In this document: positions 10,300 through 20,838 of the stretch, one piece after another
How positions within the stretch are numbered: position 1 is the stretch's first letter
Layout: each line of letters begins with the position of its first letter
NCBI RefSeq assembly: GCF_035594125.1
Contig: NC_087158.1
Span: 8,682,678-8,746,677, forward strand
Direction: 5' to 3'
DNA length: 64,000 nucleotides
Source of the DNA: Scylla paramamosain
Lineage: Eukaryota; Arthropoda; Malacostraca; Decapoda; Portunidae
Translations under genes and position numbers: made by a program
Notes under the pieces: model-generated
What the model was told of the DNA's origin: nothing
What the model saw: only the letters and a program-made list of their open reading frames with translations
The model's database searches: none

Positions 10300-11660
10300 T
10301 CGTCCTTCTTGCTGGAAGTTTGCCTACATTCAACCTGTTCCTAAAAAGGGTGACCGTTCTAATCCCTTAAACTACCGTTCTATTGTTTTAATATCCTGCC
10401 TATCTAAAGTTTTTGAATCTATCCTCAACAGGAAGATTTTTAAACATCTATCACACCACAACCTTTTATCTGATCGCCAGTATGGGTTCTGTCAAGGCCG
10501 CCCTACTGGTGATCTCCTGGCTTTCCTTACTGAGTCTTGGTCATCCTCTTTTAGAAATTTTGGTGAAACTTCTGCTGTTGCCTTGGACATATCAAAAGCT
10601 TTTGATAGAGTCTGGCACAAAGTTTTTATTTCCAAACTACCCTCCTGCGGTTTCTATCCTTCTCTTTGTAACTTCATATCAAGTTTCCTTTCTGACCATT
10701 CTATTGCTGTTGTGGTAGACGGTCACTGATCTTCTCTTAAATCTATTAACAATGGTGTTCCTCAGGGTTCTGTCCTGTCACCCACTCTCTTCTTATTATT
10801 CATTAATGATCTTCTAAACCAAACTTCTTGTCCTGTCCACTCCTATGCTGATGATACCACCCTGCACTTTTCCACGTCTTTTCATAGACGTCCAACCCTT
10901 CAGGAGGTAAACATTTCACGCAGGGAAGCCACAGAACGCTTGACTTCTGAACTTTCTAAAATATCTGATTGGGGCAGAGCAAACTTGGTATTGTTCAATG
11001 CCTCAAAAACTCAATTCCTCCATCTATCAACTCGACACTACCTTCCAAACAACTATCCCCTCTTCTTCAATGACACTCAACTGCCCCCCTCTTCTACACT
11101 GAACATCCTCGGTCTGTCCTTTACTTATAATCTGAACTGGAAACTTCACATCTCATCTCTAGCTAAAACAGCTTCTATGAAGTTAGGTGTTCTGAGACGT
11201 CTCCGCCAGTTTTTCTCACCCCCCCCAGCTGCTAACTCTGTACAAGGGCCTTATCCGTCCATGTATGGAGTATGCTTCACATGTCTGGGGGGGGGTTCCA
11301 CTCATACTGCTCTTCTAGACAGGGTGGAATCAAAAGCTTTTCGTCTCATGAACTCTTCTCCTCTATCTGACTGTCTTCAGCCTCTCTCTCACCGCCGCAA
11401 TGTTGCATTTCTAGCTGTCTTCTACCGCTATTTTCATGCTAACTGCTCTTCTGATATTGCTAACTGCATGCCTCCCGTCCTCCCGCTGCACAAGACTTTC
11501 TTCTTTCTCTCACCCCCATTCTATCCACCTCTCTAACGCAAGAGTTAACCAGTATTCTCAATCATTCATCCCTTTCTCTGGTAAACTCTGGAACTCCCTA
11601 ACTTGCTTTTGTATTTCCACCTTCCTATGACTTGAATCCCTTCAAGAGGGAGGTTTCAAA
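10300..11660 (+). pseudogene. Jockey-type reverse transcriptase, copy 1
   Basis: RT starts at [18 protein letters not shown], continues through NYRSIVLISCLSKVFESI, the palm motif DISKAFDRVWHK, the VPQGSVLSPTLF box and the catalytic SYADDTT near 10845. The C-terminal part is [14 protein letters not shown], then LLDRVESKAFRLMN. An in-frame TGA near 10727 and later frameshifts split it. The catalytic YADD is kept, so decay seems moderate. The first third of the RT domain is missing because of the deletion near 10300. Confidence 0.85.
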
Positions 11661-11786
11661 ACACTTATTCATCAATTTTTGACTAGTGCTTTGACCCTTT
11701 TATGGGACTGGCATTTCAGTGGGCATTTTTTTTTTATTGAATTATTGTAGCCCTTGGCCAGTGTCCTTCCTACATAAAAAAAAAAA

Positions 11787-11791
11787 AGACA
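11787..11791 (+). repeat. target-site duplication AGACA, right copy
   Basis: Follows the A12 tail of Jockey copy 1 and matches 9052-9056. Its first A is ambiguous with the tail. Confidence 0.6.
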
Positions 11792-12310
11792 GGCTCCACC
11801 GACACATAACCAAGGTCATCCTTATCTGTGGCGCAAAGGGTGAGAAGAACGATGGGGAGGGCGTTAATCCAGTTGGGGGATGTGGTTACGCACGGAGTGC
11901 TTCCCTCAGGCACCTATAGAAGCGTTGTACCACCCCTTTGCTCTGAGGGTGGGACGCTGTGGCTCGTTGGCGCTGCGTGCCGAGAAAGGAGAGCAGTTCC
12001 CGCCACGCCTGCGACTCGAACTGGACTCCCTGATCAGTGGTGATGGTGTGAGAGGCTCCAAAACGTGCCACGCAACTGGACAGGAAGTGATGGTCCATGC
12101 ACCCGGCTGTACTGTCCGTCAAGGGCGTGGCCTGCGGGAGGGGGGAGATGCCCGCAGCAAAAACTCAGTGTCCGAGGAAGTCCAGCTCCTGGGCCCCGAG
12201 GACACATTTGGATGGGTAGATCCTCAGGCTGTACTCCTTGGAGTTGGCTGAAGAGCTGCCCCAGGAATATCTCGCGCTGCTGCAGAAGAATCGACAACCA
12301 CGTCTAGGAA
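11792..12310 (-). pseudogene. Ty3/Gypsy RT fused by deletion to integrase core
   Basis: Reading the minus strand from 12310: a degenerate YxDD box (FLDVVVDSS), GQLFSQLQ, a frameshift, then EYSLRIYPSKCVLGAQELDF followed by LGH, which ends the RT fingers-palm region. After a stop codon, AAGISPLPQ runs straight into PLTDSTAGCM, which is integrase core. Integrase continues with ITTDQGVQFES (second catalytic Asp), ATASHPQSKGVVQRF (the Glu position reads Gln) and NWINALPIVLLTL after a frameshift near 11885. RNase H, the linker and the zinc-binding N-terminus are missing, so an internal deletion joined RT to integrase. The frame then continues across the Jockey insertion at 8656-9051. Confidence 0.75.
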
Positions 12311-12964
12311 AAACAGTAAACACACAATAGTGCACATATAATCGAGGTATAATGCCCTATTGGGCTTCCACCAACCGTGACAGTCCTTCCACTGCCCAAC
12401 AGAGTGTTATGGCCTCAAGCCTAGTAGTATCGTTTACTGCCTTGTGGACGACAGGCCTTGTCACAACCTGGGGAGGGAGTAAATTTTACTATGCGGCTAA
12501 TTACTTAGGTCCTCTGCGGCTGAACTGTCTCAGCCCGCAGTAGCATTTAAGACAAAACAGGTTACTAACAAAAGACACACGAAACTATTACGAAACGAAA
12601 AAGTGCCCACGAACACACATGAGGGTCGGTCACCGCTCACTGTGCACAAAACTCGACTTGCACACTTGTATAGCCGAGGAGTCGCTTCCCTGAGTTGTGG
12701 TGTGTAATTCACTACTACACTTATTAACAGACTACTACGGAGACTCCTATTCTATATAAATGGGCCGGGGCGTGCGGCCAATAATGATTCACTTATTCCC
12801 CTTAAGGCAACTGACCTGCCTACCTAGTATCCCGCCTTAGTCTCCGTTTAGTGCTAGGGCACGTGCTCCTTCCAACAACTGGGTATCGTCTGAGCGTGAG
12901 AAAGTCTCAACGGCCTTCCCGCGCTGCTGTTAGAGGCGATGAGGTGTGGGGGGGGCTGGGTTGC

Positions 12965-12965
<1 letters not shown>
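12311..12965. other. gene-free stretch upstream of the Gypsy relic
   Basis: No coding segment is recognised. A TATATAAATGG box on the plus strand at about 12753-12763 in moderately GC-rich DNA could be an LTR or gene promoter, but I cannot find a matching LTR partner or exon. It is followed by (CA)n. Confidence 0.35.

Positions 12966-13012
<47 letters not shown>
12966..13012. repeat. (CA)n microsatellite
   Basis: About 23 CA units after GTTGCGA. Confidence 0.97.
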
Positions 13013-13014
<2 letters not shown>

Positions 13015-13283
13015 TATGGACACGCGCCTACAGCCGCTCCTCGTGCTGTCTCTACTTGAGTAAAACACTTTACTTTTAAAAATTCTTCTGAGCAAACAAA
13101 GGGGGCCAGTTTCTTTGTCAAGGGCAACTCTTCTGCTGCAAACTTTGTGAGATTCAAACTGACTGAACAGAGGGAAATAAGGTAAATTAACTGGGGAAGG
13201 AGAGCGTCTGCGCGCGGATATTCTTAAGTTAATGGCAGTGAGTGGCCACTCCGCATCGGACATCTGGGTTCTGTACTGGAACA

Positions 13284-13369
<86 letters not shown>
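13284..13369. repeat. (CT)n microsatellite
   Basis: About 43 CT units. The neighbouring 13013-13283 and 13370-13579 hold no recognisable gene. Confidence 0.97.
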
Positions 13370-13371
<2 letters not shown>

Positions 13372-13579
13372 CTTACTTTCTTCATTGTGTTATCTTGTAC
13401 ATTACACGCCCCTTCATAAAAGGAAATTTTTGGGAATCTATACAATAGCTTACGAAAATTTTAGGAAACAACAAATTGAAAACAACACACTCCTCGGGCA
13501 CATCATCAGATTTAAACAACTGCATACTTTCACAAAACATCAAAGGTTACAATAGCACTGACATGAATTATTATTACAC

Positions 13580-13690
13580 AACTAGAAATAACGGGGCTCG
13601 AACTGGCGTTTCTTGTTTCTCCTCCTAAACTCCTCCCAGACCGGTTTCTAGTACTACGCCAGGACCTATGGTCTTCAAGGCTCCACTGGT
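13580..13690 (-). mobile_element. possible tRNA-derived SINE head
   Basis: On the minus strand CCTGGCGTAGTACTAGA resembles a polymerase III A box and AGTTCGAGCCCC resembles a B box, about 55 nt apart, as in tRNA-derived SINEs. The clover-leaf does not fold cleanly, so it is not a functional tRNA. Confidence 0.3.
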
Positions 13691-13972
13691 GTGCATGCTT
13701 TCTCCTGCAGGGCATCTTATTGAGATCTCTTTTCCAGCAGAAGGAGGAGGCAGTAGGTACCTGCCGAAACGATAATTACTCTCAGTGAGGTCTAAGCCAC
13801 TGGATCAGGGGGGTGATATGAACTTATCATTAAACACAGCTGGGACCTCACTGAACGTTTCTCTTTGTGTCTCACAATACAGTTACAGCCTGCCCTCTAA
13901 AGACAACTCTTCCTTCTCACAAAACTACAAGCACCTAATTACATACACACCCTTCACTCAAAATTCAAAATC

Positions 13973-14920
13973 ATGGCGACTCCTACACCAGCCTCGGAGT
14001 TCCCATCTGGGGAGGGGACCACAAATATCCCCAGGTCGGACTGCTCTTCTGGCATCAACCTAAGTGTCTTGACAGTCCCCTCAACTTTTTCTTCATTAAT
14101 TTCTGCATTAATTTTTAATCTGTAGAACATCACCTCTCCTCTAACAAACCTTTTTTTCCTCACTGAAACACAGGTATCTGAAGCAACTAACAGTAGCCCC
14201 TTTTCTGTTCCCTCATACTCTCTCTATGCTCATTTTCAATCCAAAGCTGGATGTTGCGTTTATGTGCGCATTGACTTAACCTGCTCTCATGCCCACGCTC
14301 TTGAATCTTTTGAGTTTTCCACCATCCGACTACGACTACAGAGTCACTCTCAAACTAAATTTATCTGTGTTGTATACCTCTCACCTAACTCCTCTGACTA
14401 TAAGAATTTTTTTTGACTACTGAACTTCCAAAGTGGAGCATATTTTGACTCTCTTCTCTTTTGCGGAGGTCTCCATTCTTGGAGACTTCAATGTTCACCA
14501 CCAGTTTTGACTTTCCTCTCCTTTCACTGACCGTCCTAATGAACTAGCCTTCAACTTTGCTATCCTCCATGACCTAGACCAATTGGTGCAACACCCTACT
14601 TGTATTCCTGACCATCCAGGAGATACGCCCATCATTCTTGACCTTTTCCTAAATTCTAATCCTTCTCCTTATGCTGTTACCCTCTCTTTTCCATTGGGTT
14701 CCTCAGATCACACTTTCGTATCTGTATCTTGTCCTATCGCTCCAATCCCTCCTCAGGATCCCCCTAAGTGAAGGTGCCTCTGGCGTTCTGCCTCCGCTAG
14801 TTGGGAGGACCTAAGGATGTATTTTGCTGATTTTCCTTGGAATGACTACTGTTTCCGTGACAGAGACCCATCTATGTCTGCCGACCGCATAAGAAGTGAT
14901 ATTGTCTGGCATGGAGGCGT
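13973..14920 (+). pseudogene. Jockey-type endonuclease region, copy 2
   Basis: Opens with MATPTPASEFPSGEG near 13973. LTETQVSEATNSSPFSVPSY and LSPNSSDYKNFF follow in one frame, then frameshifts near 14410 and 14508. The catalytic [13 protein letters not shown] block survives near 14700-14745; a TGA ends the frame at 14769. Role in the family: target-site nicking. Not functional here. Confidence 0.75.
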
Positions 14921-16909
14921 ACATCCCTCACTGTTCTTCTCGATCTAAACCTTCCAAACCTTGGTTTAACACAGCCTGTTCTCGTGCTATACAAGACAGA
15001 GAGGTGGCCCACAAAAGGTACTTGAGCTTTCCATTAGCAGAATCTCATGCACTTTATATTGCTGCCCAGAACCATGCCAAGTATGTTCTCAACTAGCCAA
15101 AATCTCCTTTATTAATAGAAAGTGTCAGTGTCAAAATCTTTCAAGATCTAACTCCCCTCGTGACATATGGCATCTAGCCAAAAACATCTCCAATAACTTT
15201 GCTTCTTCTTTCCGTCCTTTATTTCAACCAAATGGCACCACTGTTATCACATCTATCTCTAAAGCTGAACTCTTCGCTCATACCTTTGCTAAAAACTCTA
15301 CCTTGGACGATTCTGGGCTTGTTCCTTCCTCTCCTCCACCCTCTGACTACTTCATGCTACCTATTAAAATTCTTTGCAATAATGTTTTCCATGCCCTCGC
15401 TAGCTTAAACCCTCGGAAGGCTTATGGACCTGATGGGGTCCCTCCTATTGTTTTCCGAAACTGCGCCTCCGTGCTTGCACCTTGCCTAGTCAAACTCTTT
15501 CACTTTTGTCTGTCAACATCTATCTTTCCTTCTTGCTGGAAGTTTGCCTACATTCAGCCTGTTCTTAAAAAGGGTGACCGTTCTAATCCCTTAAACTACC
15601 GTTCTATTGCTTTAATTTCCTGCCTATCTAAAGTTTTTGAATCTATCCTCAACAGGAAGACTTTTAAACATATATCATTTCATAACCTTTTATCTGATCG
15701 CCAGTATGGATTCCGTCAAGGCCGCTCTACTGGTGATCTTCTGGCTTTCCTTACTGAGTCTTGGTCATCCTCTTTTAGAGATTTTGGTGAAACTTTTGCT
15801 GTTGCCTTAGACATATCAAAAGCTTTTGATAGAGTCTAGCACAAAGCTTTTGATTTCCAAACTACCCTCCTACGGCTTCTATCCTTCTCTCTGTAACTTC
15901 ATCTGAAGTTTCCTTTCTGACCGTTCTATTGCTGCTGTGGCAGACGGTCACTGTTCTTGTCTTAAATCTATTAACAGTGGTGTTCCTCAGGGTTCTGTCC
16001 TGTCACCCACTCTCTTCCTATTATTCATTAATGATCTTTTAAACCAAACTTCTTGCACTATCCACTCCTACGTTGATGATACCACCCTGCATTTTTCCAC
16101 GTCTTTTCACAGACGTCCAACCCTTAAGGAAGTAAAGTTCACGCAGGGAAGCCACAGAACGCCTGACTTCTGATCTCTCTAAAATTTCTGATTGGGCCAG
16201 AGCAAACTTATTATTATTCAATGCCTCAAAAACTCAATTTCTACTGATATCAACTTTACACAGCCTTCCAGATAACTATCCCCTCTTCTTCAGTGACACT
16301 CAATCGGCCCCCCTCTTCTACACGGAACATCCTCGGTCTGTCCTTTTCTTGTAATCTAAACTGGAAATTTCACATTTCATATCTAGCTAAAACATCATCT
16401 ATGAAGTTAAGCGTTCTGAGACGTCTCCGCCAGTTTTTATCACCCACAAGCTGCTACCTCTGTACAAGAGCTTATCCGTTCATGTATGGAGTATGCTTCA
16501 CATGTCTGAGAGGGGTTCCACTCCTACCGCTCTTTTAGACAGGGTGGAATCAAAAGCTTTTCGACTCATCAACTCCTCTCCTCTAACTGACTGTCTTCAG
16601 CCTCTTTCTCATAGCCGAAATGTTGTATCTCTTGTTATATTCTACCGCTATTTTCATGTTAATTGCTCCTCTGATCTTGCTAACTGCATTTCTCCCCTCA
16701 TCCCGCGGCCTCGCTGCACAAGACTTTCTTCTTTCTCTCACCTTTATTCTGTCTACCTCTCTAATGCGAGAATTAACCAGTATTCCCAATTATTTATCCC
16801 CTTCTCTGGTAAACTCTGGAACTCCCTTCCTTCTTCTGCATTTCCACCTTCCTATGACTTGAACTCCTTCAAGAGGGAGGCTTCAAGACACTTATCCTTC
16901 AATTTTTGA
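14921..16909 (+). pseudogene. Jockey-type RT and C-terminus, copy 2
   Basis: After the linker (RSKPSKPWFNTACSRAIQDR) the frame at 15303-15839 holds the RT N-terminal region with [38 protein letters not shown] and DISKAFDRV, where TAG replaces the Trp codon seen in copy 1. VPQGSVLSPTLF follows at about 15985 and the catalytic box reads SYVDDTT near 16070. The C-terminal block ends at SFKREASRHLSFNF (16909). At least four frameshifts or stops are visible. Confidence 0.85.
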
Positions 16910-17004
16910 CCACTGCTTCGGACCCTATTCGGGACTGGCACCTCAGTGGGCTTTTTTATTAATTAGATTTTTGTTGCCCTTGGCCGGTGTCCCTACTACA
17001 TGTC

Positions 17005-17007
<3 letters not shown>

Positions 17008-17097
<90 letters not shown>

Positions 17098-17129
17098 TAT
17101 CAAAGAGAAGAAAGATCAGAGGATGCGAG

Positions 17130-17199
<70 letters not shown>
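17008..17199. repeat. (TA)n then (GA)n
   Basis: (TA)n at 17008-17095 and (GA)n at about 17135-17199, separated by a short unique sequence. They lie exactly between the Jockey copy 2 end and the Gmr1-like gag relic. Confidence 0.95.
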
Positions 17200-17200
<1 letters not shown>

Positions 17201-18125
17201 GATGATGGGTCTGTGAGTTGTATCCTGCCCTGTTGAGTAGGCAACTTATGAGCTGCGGCTGGAGGCTTATGTGCTGCAATTCCGTGGAGGAAAGAAAAGG
17301 CCCAGTGATTCGTATCTCGAGTGTGCCCTCTATCTCGAGGAAATCTTTGAAAAGTGGATTGCTAGTGAGCAGGCTCCCTCCTCCCATACCGTGAGTTAAA
17401 GGAGCACATGGTGATGGATCAATTTGTCAATGTGGCTGTAAGGGATATACATGCACCGGCTTAACTACCTACGCCTTGCCGACCTCTTTACATACTCTCT
17501 GCCAGTCTTGTTATACACGTAGTTCAAGTCTGCCGACCTCGTTACTACCCCTGGCCCCTCCTACTTCCTGGTACCCGGGGATTCCGAGACAGCGCCACAG
17601 CCAGGCTGGCGAGCCAGGGCAGAAAACAGCCTGCCTCCACACAGAGCACACCTCGCCTTCTCTATCTCTCGCTGGTTCTGCGTCTCACCTGGGAAAGCTG
17701 CACGCCTGGGCTTTGTGCTGTTTCTCCCCCTTGGCTCTACCGGCCGACCAGACACCACCACTGTCTCCCCACTGCACTCCAGCCTGTGGACTTCACTTCA
17801 TTGCACCTCCAGCTCAGAGCTTTACCAAGCCAGCCCCTGTCTGCCCGGACTCTCTAGCCTCTTCTACTCCTCCATCGGTGTGTATTGTGGAAACTCGAGC
17901 TTCCACGGCTAGGATGAAGCGCCTTCATCCCCTTAATCTTACTCTCCAGCCACTGTTTATCACCCATGAGGAGTTTTGTCGTCTCCAGATGTCCTGTGAT
18001 ACATTGACTGTCGCATGAGCCAAGGCCGCAACGGGAGAGATCGACCAATTTCGAAACAATTCCACCTTCCAGTTCCTTTTCCAGAGACTCCTCTACAGGA
18101 AATGCCTCACTTCACGGCATCCAGA
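17200..18125 (+). pseudogene. Gmr1-like Gypsy Gag (SCAN-like capsid) and linker, decayed
   Basis: At about 17262-17456 two adjoining frames give VLQFRGGKKRPSDSYLECAL, then YLEEIFEKWIASEQ, and after a shift near 17392 LKEHMVMDQFVNVAVRDIHA. The leucine-rich LKE...MDQF...RDIHA block resembles the vertebrate SCAN domain core, which is known to derive from the capsid of Gmr1-like Ty3/Gypsy elements. The following 17460-18020 is Pro/Ser/Cys-rich and I find no zinc knuckle or protease motif in it. It precedes integrase on the same strand. Confidence 0.55.
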
Positions 18126-18129
18126 GAAG

Positions 18130-19170
18130 GTGGGAAAGTTATGTTTGCTTGTTCCACGGAAGTGCCGGCCTATTGTGTTAAATGTAGCACATGAGAACCC
18201 TTTAGCTGGTCACTACTCCCATCGCAAGACGGAGCAGAAAGTCGCCGACCAATTCTTCTGGTCTGGGATGGGTACTGACATCCGAATACACTGCCATTCC
18301 TGTGACAAGTGCTAGTGCTTTTCTCCTAAGGGGCATGTCAGACCACCCCTCCTTCAGCCGATGCCCATCGTTACCGAGCCCTTTGCTCGTGTTGCCATCG
18401 ATTTGGTTGGTCCACTCTCCCCTCCTTCCTCTGCCGGACACAGATATATCCTAACCCTCCTCGACTTTTCCACAGGCTTACCTGAGGCCCTGCCACTAAA
18501 GGACATAGATTCAATTTCAGTGGCTGAACCCCTTCTCACCATCTTCTCCCGAGTCGGCATCCCTCGTGAGGTTCTTTCTGATCGTGGGATCCAATTCACT
18601 TCAGCCCTGATGCAAGAACTACATCGGCTACTGGGAGTCAAGCCGATCTTCACCACGCCTTACCACCCCAGTGGCAACGGTCGCATTGAAAGGCTACACG
18701 ATCCCTTGAAAGCCATCCTGAGGAAGCTCTATGCTGAGCTACTCTATGGTCGCAGCGTCCGTGGTCCTCTCTCCGTATTGCGTGACTTTTGGGAGGACAA
18801 GACCCTTCAACAGGATGAGCGGACCAGCTTCCAGTACGTTCTGGAGTTACGAGACAAAACTGGAAGAATGCAGCAAGATCGCCACCCAAAATACTGAAGT
18901 CAGTCGCCACCTCTACAAGATTTACTTCGGCCTCAAGTCTCAAGATAGGAGTTTCAAGCCAGGGGACGAGGTCCTCGTTTTTTCTACCCAGTGACACCAG
19001 TAAGCTCCTTGTACCCTGGAAGGGTACTTACTCGTACAGGATTCTACAGAAAAAAGGCAAAGTTGACTATCTCATTGATCTTCCCCAAGGGCCTAAAGTC
19101 TTTCACATTAACATCCTGAAGAAGTACTATCGCAGGACCCAAGTTCAGTGTGTAGAGGTACTGGAGGAAG
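18130..19170 (+). pseudogene. Gmr1-like Gypsy integrase
   Basis: One frame from 18130 to about 18800, broken only by a TAG at 18313-18315, contains the HHCC zinc module (AHENPLAGHYSHRKTEQKV...CHSCDKC). The catalytic core follows: AIDLVGPL (D), VLSDRGIQF (D), PYHPSGNGRIERLHDPLKAI (E). A shift near 18790 leads to FKPGDEVLVF, and another to VDYLIDLPQGPKVFHINILK followed by KYY, the usual integrase C-terminus. The protein joins retroelement cDNA to the genome. Unusually, RT-related sequence follows rather than precedes it. Confidence 0.8.
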
Positions 19171-20068
19171 TGACAGCACTAGAGGCACTCTCGGCGCCTG
19201 GGAAAGATGAACCCGCCGTCATCGAGGAGCCGTTTTCCAGCGAAGTTTTCCAGTTCCCGACAACCCAGAGTCCCTCAGAGGTCCTTGCTACCGGAACGCC
19301 TCAAGTAGGAGAATCCCTCACCTGGGACCAGCACTCCAGCATTGAAGACCTCTTAGGAAAATTTAAAGATGTTCCAGGTCACTGCACTACCTTGGAACAC
19401 GACATCACTCTCACCACGACCGACTGAGTCCAAGCTAAGGTTTATCCAGTCATCTTCATTCGTTACCTCGGATTCATCATCGACGGGACGAACGTTCGAC
19501 CTCAGCATGACAAGACCGAAGCCATCACCACCATGCTTCCACCTGCCAGTAAGAAACTTCTCAAAGCTTTCCTTGGGCTTGTGTCCTTTTACCTCATATT
19601 TATCCCACAGGCAGCTGAATACAGCGGCCCTTTGTCTGATTTGCTGAAGAAAACTGTTCACGAACCCTTGGTCTGGAGTGAAGACTTGTTGGTGCGGTTC
19701 AAACACCTGAAGGACAAGTTGGTCTCGCCACCAGGTCTGCCGAACCCAGATCTGATCTTCGTCCTGAGAACCGATGCCTCAAGCCGTGGGATTGGAGCAG
19801 TACTACGACGACTGTCCCCATCCCATATGCGTCGCCTACGCTAGTCAGAAGTTACTCAACCGTGAAACAAGGTACTCCACGACTGACCGGGAGTGCCTTG
19901 CGATTGTCTTCGCTATCAGCCGGTTTGATTTCTTCCTTCGCGGTAAGGAATTTATTTTGGAGGTGGATCACAAGCCTCTCTTGTACCTGTCAACCTTCAA
20001 AGGAAAGAATGATCTACTACCTCGTTGGGCTTTGCCCCTTCAATCTTACAAATTCAGAGTCGATATAA
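19171..20068 (+). pseudogene. Gmr1-like Gypsy RT remnant and RNase H
   Basis: In the 19170-19427 frame, SIEDLLGKFKDVPGHCTTLE and HDITLTTTD mark the start of an RT domain. About 10 codons later the sequence jumps to IRYLGFIIDGTNVRPQHDKT, which normally lies after the catalytic YxDD. The palm is therefore deleted. RNase H follows: LRTDASSRGIGAVL (Asp), TTDRECLAIVFAISRFDFFL (Glu) and LEVDHKPLLYL (Asp). It is cut off by (TA)n at 20074. Domain order gag - integrase - RT - RNase H is the Gmr1-like arrangement. Confidence 0.75.

Positions 20069-20073
<5 letters not shown>

Positions 20074-20165
<92 letters not shown>
20074..20165. repeat. (TA)n at the junction of two Gypsy relics
   Basis: About 46 TA units. 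The left flank is plus-strand RNase H sequence and the right flank is minus-strand gag. Confidence 0.97.
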
Positions 20166-20167
<2 letters not shown>

Positions 20168-20766
20168 TGACGGGTTATGGTGGCGCGAACCACGCTTGGC
20201 CCCTAGCAGGTGGCAAGGGCCACACCCGCTCACCAAGCTGTCCTCTGTCACCTGCAGAGTCCTGTGTCCCCAGGCTCTGACCAGGCATAGTCGTGTCCTG
20301 CGTACCCAGGACACTCAGGCCGCCCCACCACGCCGACAATCTACGCCAGTGCCGACTGGGGGTCCGACTGCTTCTCAAGAGAGCGCTGCAGTCCTGCTAC
20401 TTCCTCTCTCAGCTCCTCCAACCTCGCCTCACCGGCTTTTGCACGCTCCTGGCTCTCAACCTTCACTGCGACCAATTGCTGCGCCAGGTTCTTTCGGAGC
20501 CGTTCACATTGTTCTGTCGTGAACCGTCTCGCCTCCTGCGTCACAACTCGCATTCCTTCCTGCACCGCATCCAGTTTTCTCATTTCGTTTGCTGTGCCTG
20601 TATGTCAGCTTTCAGTGCCTGCGCATCCAGTTTCTTATTCGTTTTCAGTGTCTGTTCGTTGATTTGCAGTGCCATCGCAACAAACATGCTCTTCAGTTCC
20701 TCTCGCAACAGCTAAACACTATCTTTCTTCACCCCCTCAGCACCTCTATCTTCTAAGTCAGACATT
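20166..20766 (-). pseudogene. Ty3/Gypsy Gag N-terminal part, decayed
   Basis: The minus strand starts at an ATG near 20764 (MSDLEDRGAEGVKKDSV, then a stop), continues LLREELKSMFVAMALQINEQ and reaches the frame at 20583-20341: LDAVQEGMRVVTQEARR, then AGEARLEELREEVAGLQRSL. This is a long coiled coil. Its layout resembles the N-terminus of the young Gypsy Gag at 49777 (LQALREEVADLREG). It lies 55 bp downstream of a primer-binding site, as expected for gag, and is truncated at the (TA)n. Confidence 0.65.
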
Positions 20767-20820
20767 GTGCTCGCTTGCCCTGCAACTCACCAGCCAAAGT
20801 ATGAGCTGCACAGCTCACAA

Positions 20821-20838
20821 ATACCATTCCTGACACCA
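20821..20838 (-). promoter_or_regulatory. tRNA-Leu-type primer-binding site
   Basis: On the minus strand TGGTGTCAGGAATGGTAT lies 3 nt downstream of the LTR end. It resembles TGGTGTCAGAAGTGGGAT, complementary to the 3' end of arthropod tRNA-Leu, with a few changes. The young element at 49712 uses nearly the same site. Confidence 0.65.

Larger units (their letters stand above)
9057..11786 (+). mobile_element. Jockey-type non-LTR retrotransposon, family A copy 1
   Basis: The 5' end (GAGGAGGCAGTAGACACCTG) matches 13743 and the reverse complement of about 40175. The 3' end is CCTTGGCCAGTGTCCTTCCTACAT plus A12. It encodes endonuclease then RT in one frame family. Compared with copy 2 it lacks about 590 bp between the endonuclease and RT (junction near 10295-10310). 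It sits within the minus-strand Gypsy integrase, flanked by AGACA. Several frameshifts and stops make it inactive. Confidence 0.85.
13743..17007 (+). mobile_element. Jockey-type non-LTR retrotransposon, family A copy 2
   Basis: The 5' end GGAGGAGGCAGTAGGTACCT and the 3' end CTTGGCCGGTGTCCCTACTA match copies 1 and 3. Instead of a poly(A) tail the element runs into a (TA)n array at 17008. It keeps the region between endonuclease and RT that copy 1 has lost, so it is the longest copy here in coding terms, but frameshifts and stops are frequent. Confidence 0.85.

Noticed and set aside
13580..13690. Functional tRNA gene on the minus strand
   Set aside because: A- and B-box-like motifs are present but acceptor and T stems do not pair, so it was kept only as a weak SINE candidate.
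17476..18018. 180-codon Pro/Ser-rich frame as an independent host gene
   Set aside because: It lies between the capsid and integrase of the same retroelement, so it is best read as decayed gag-pro linker.
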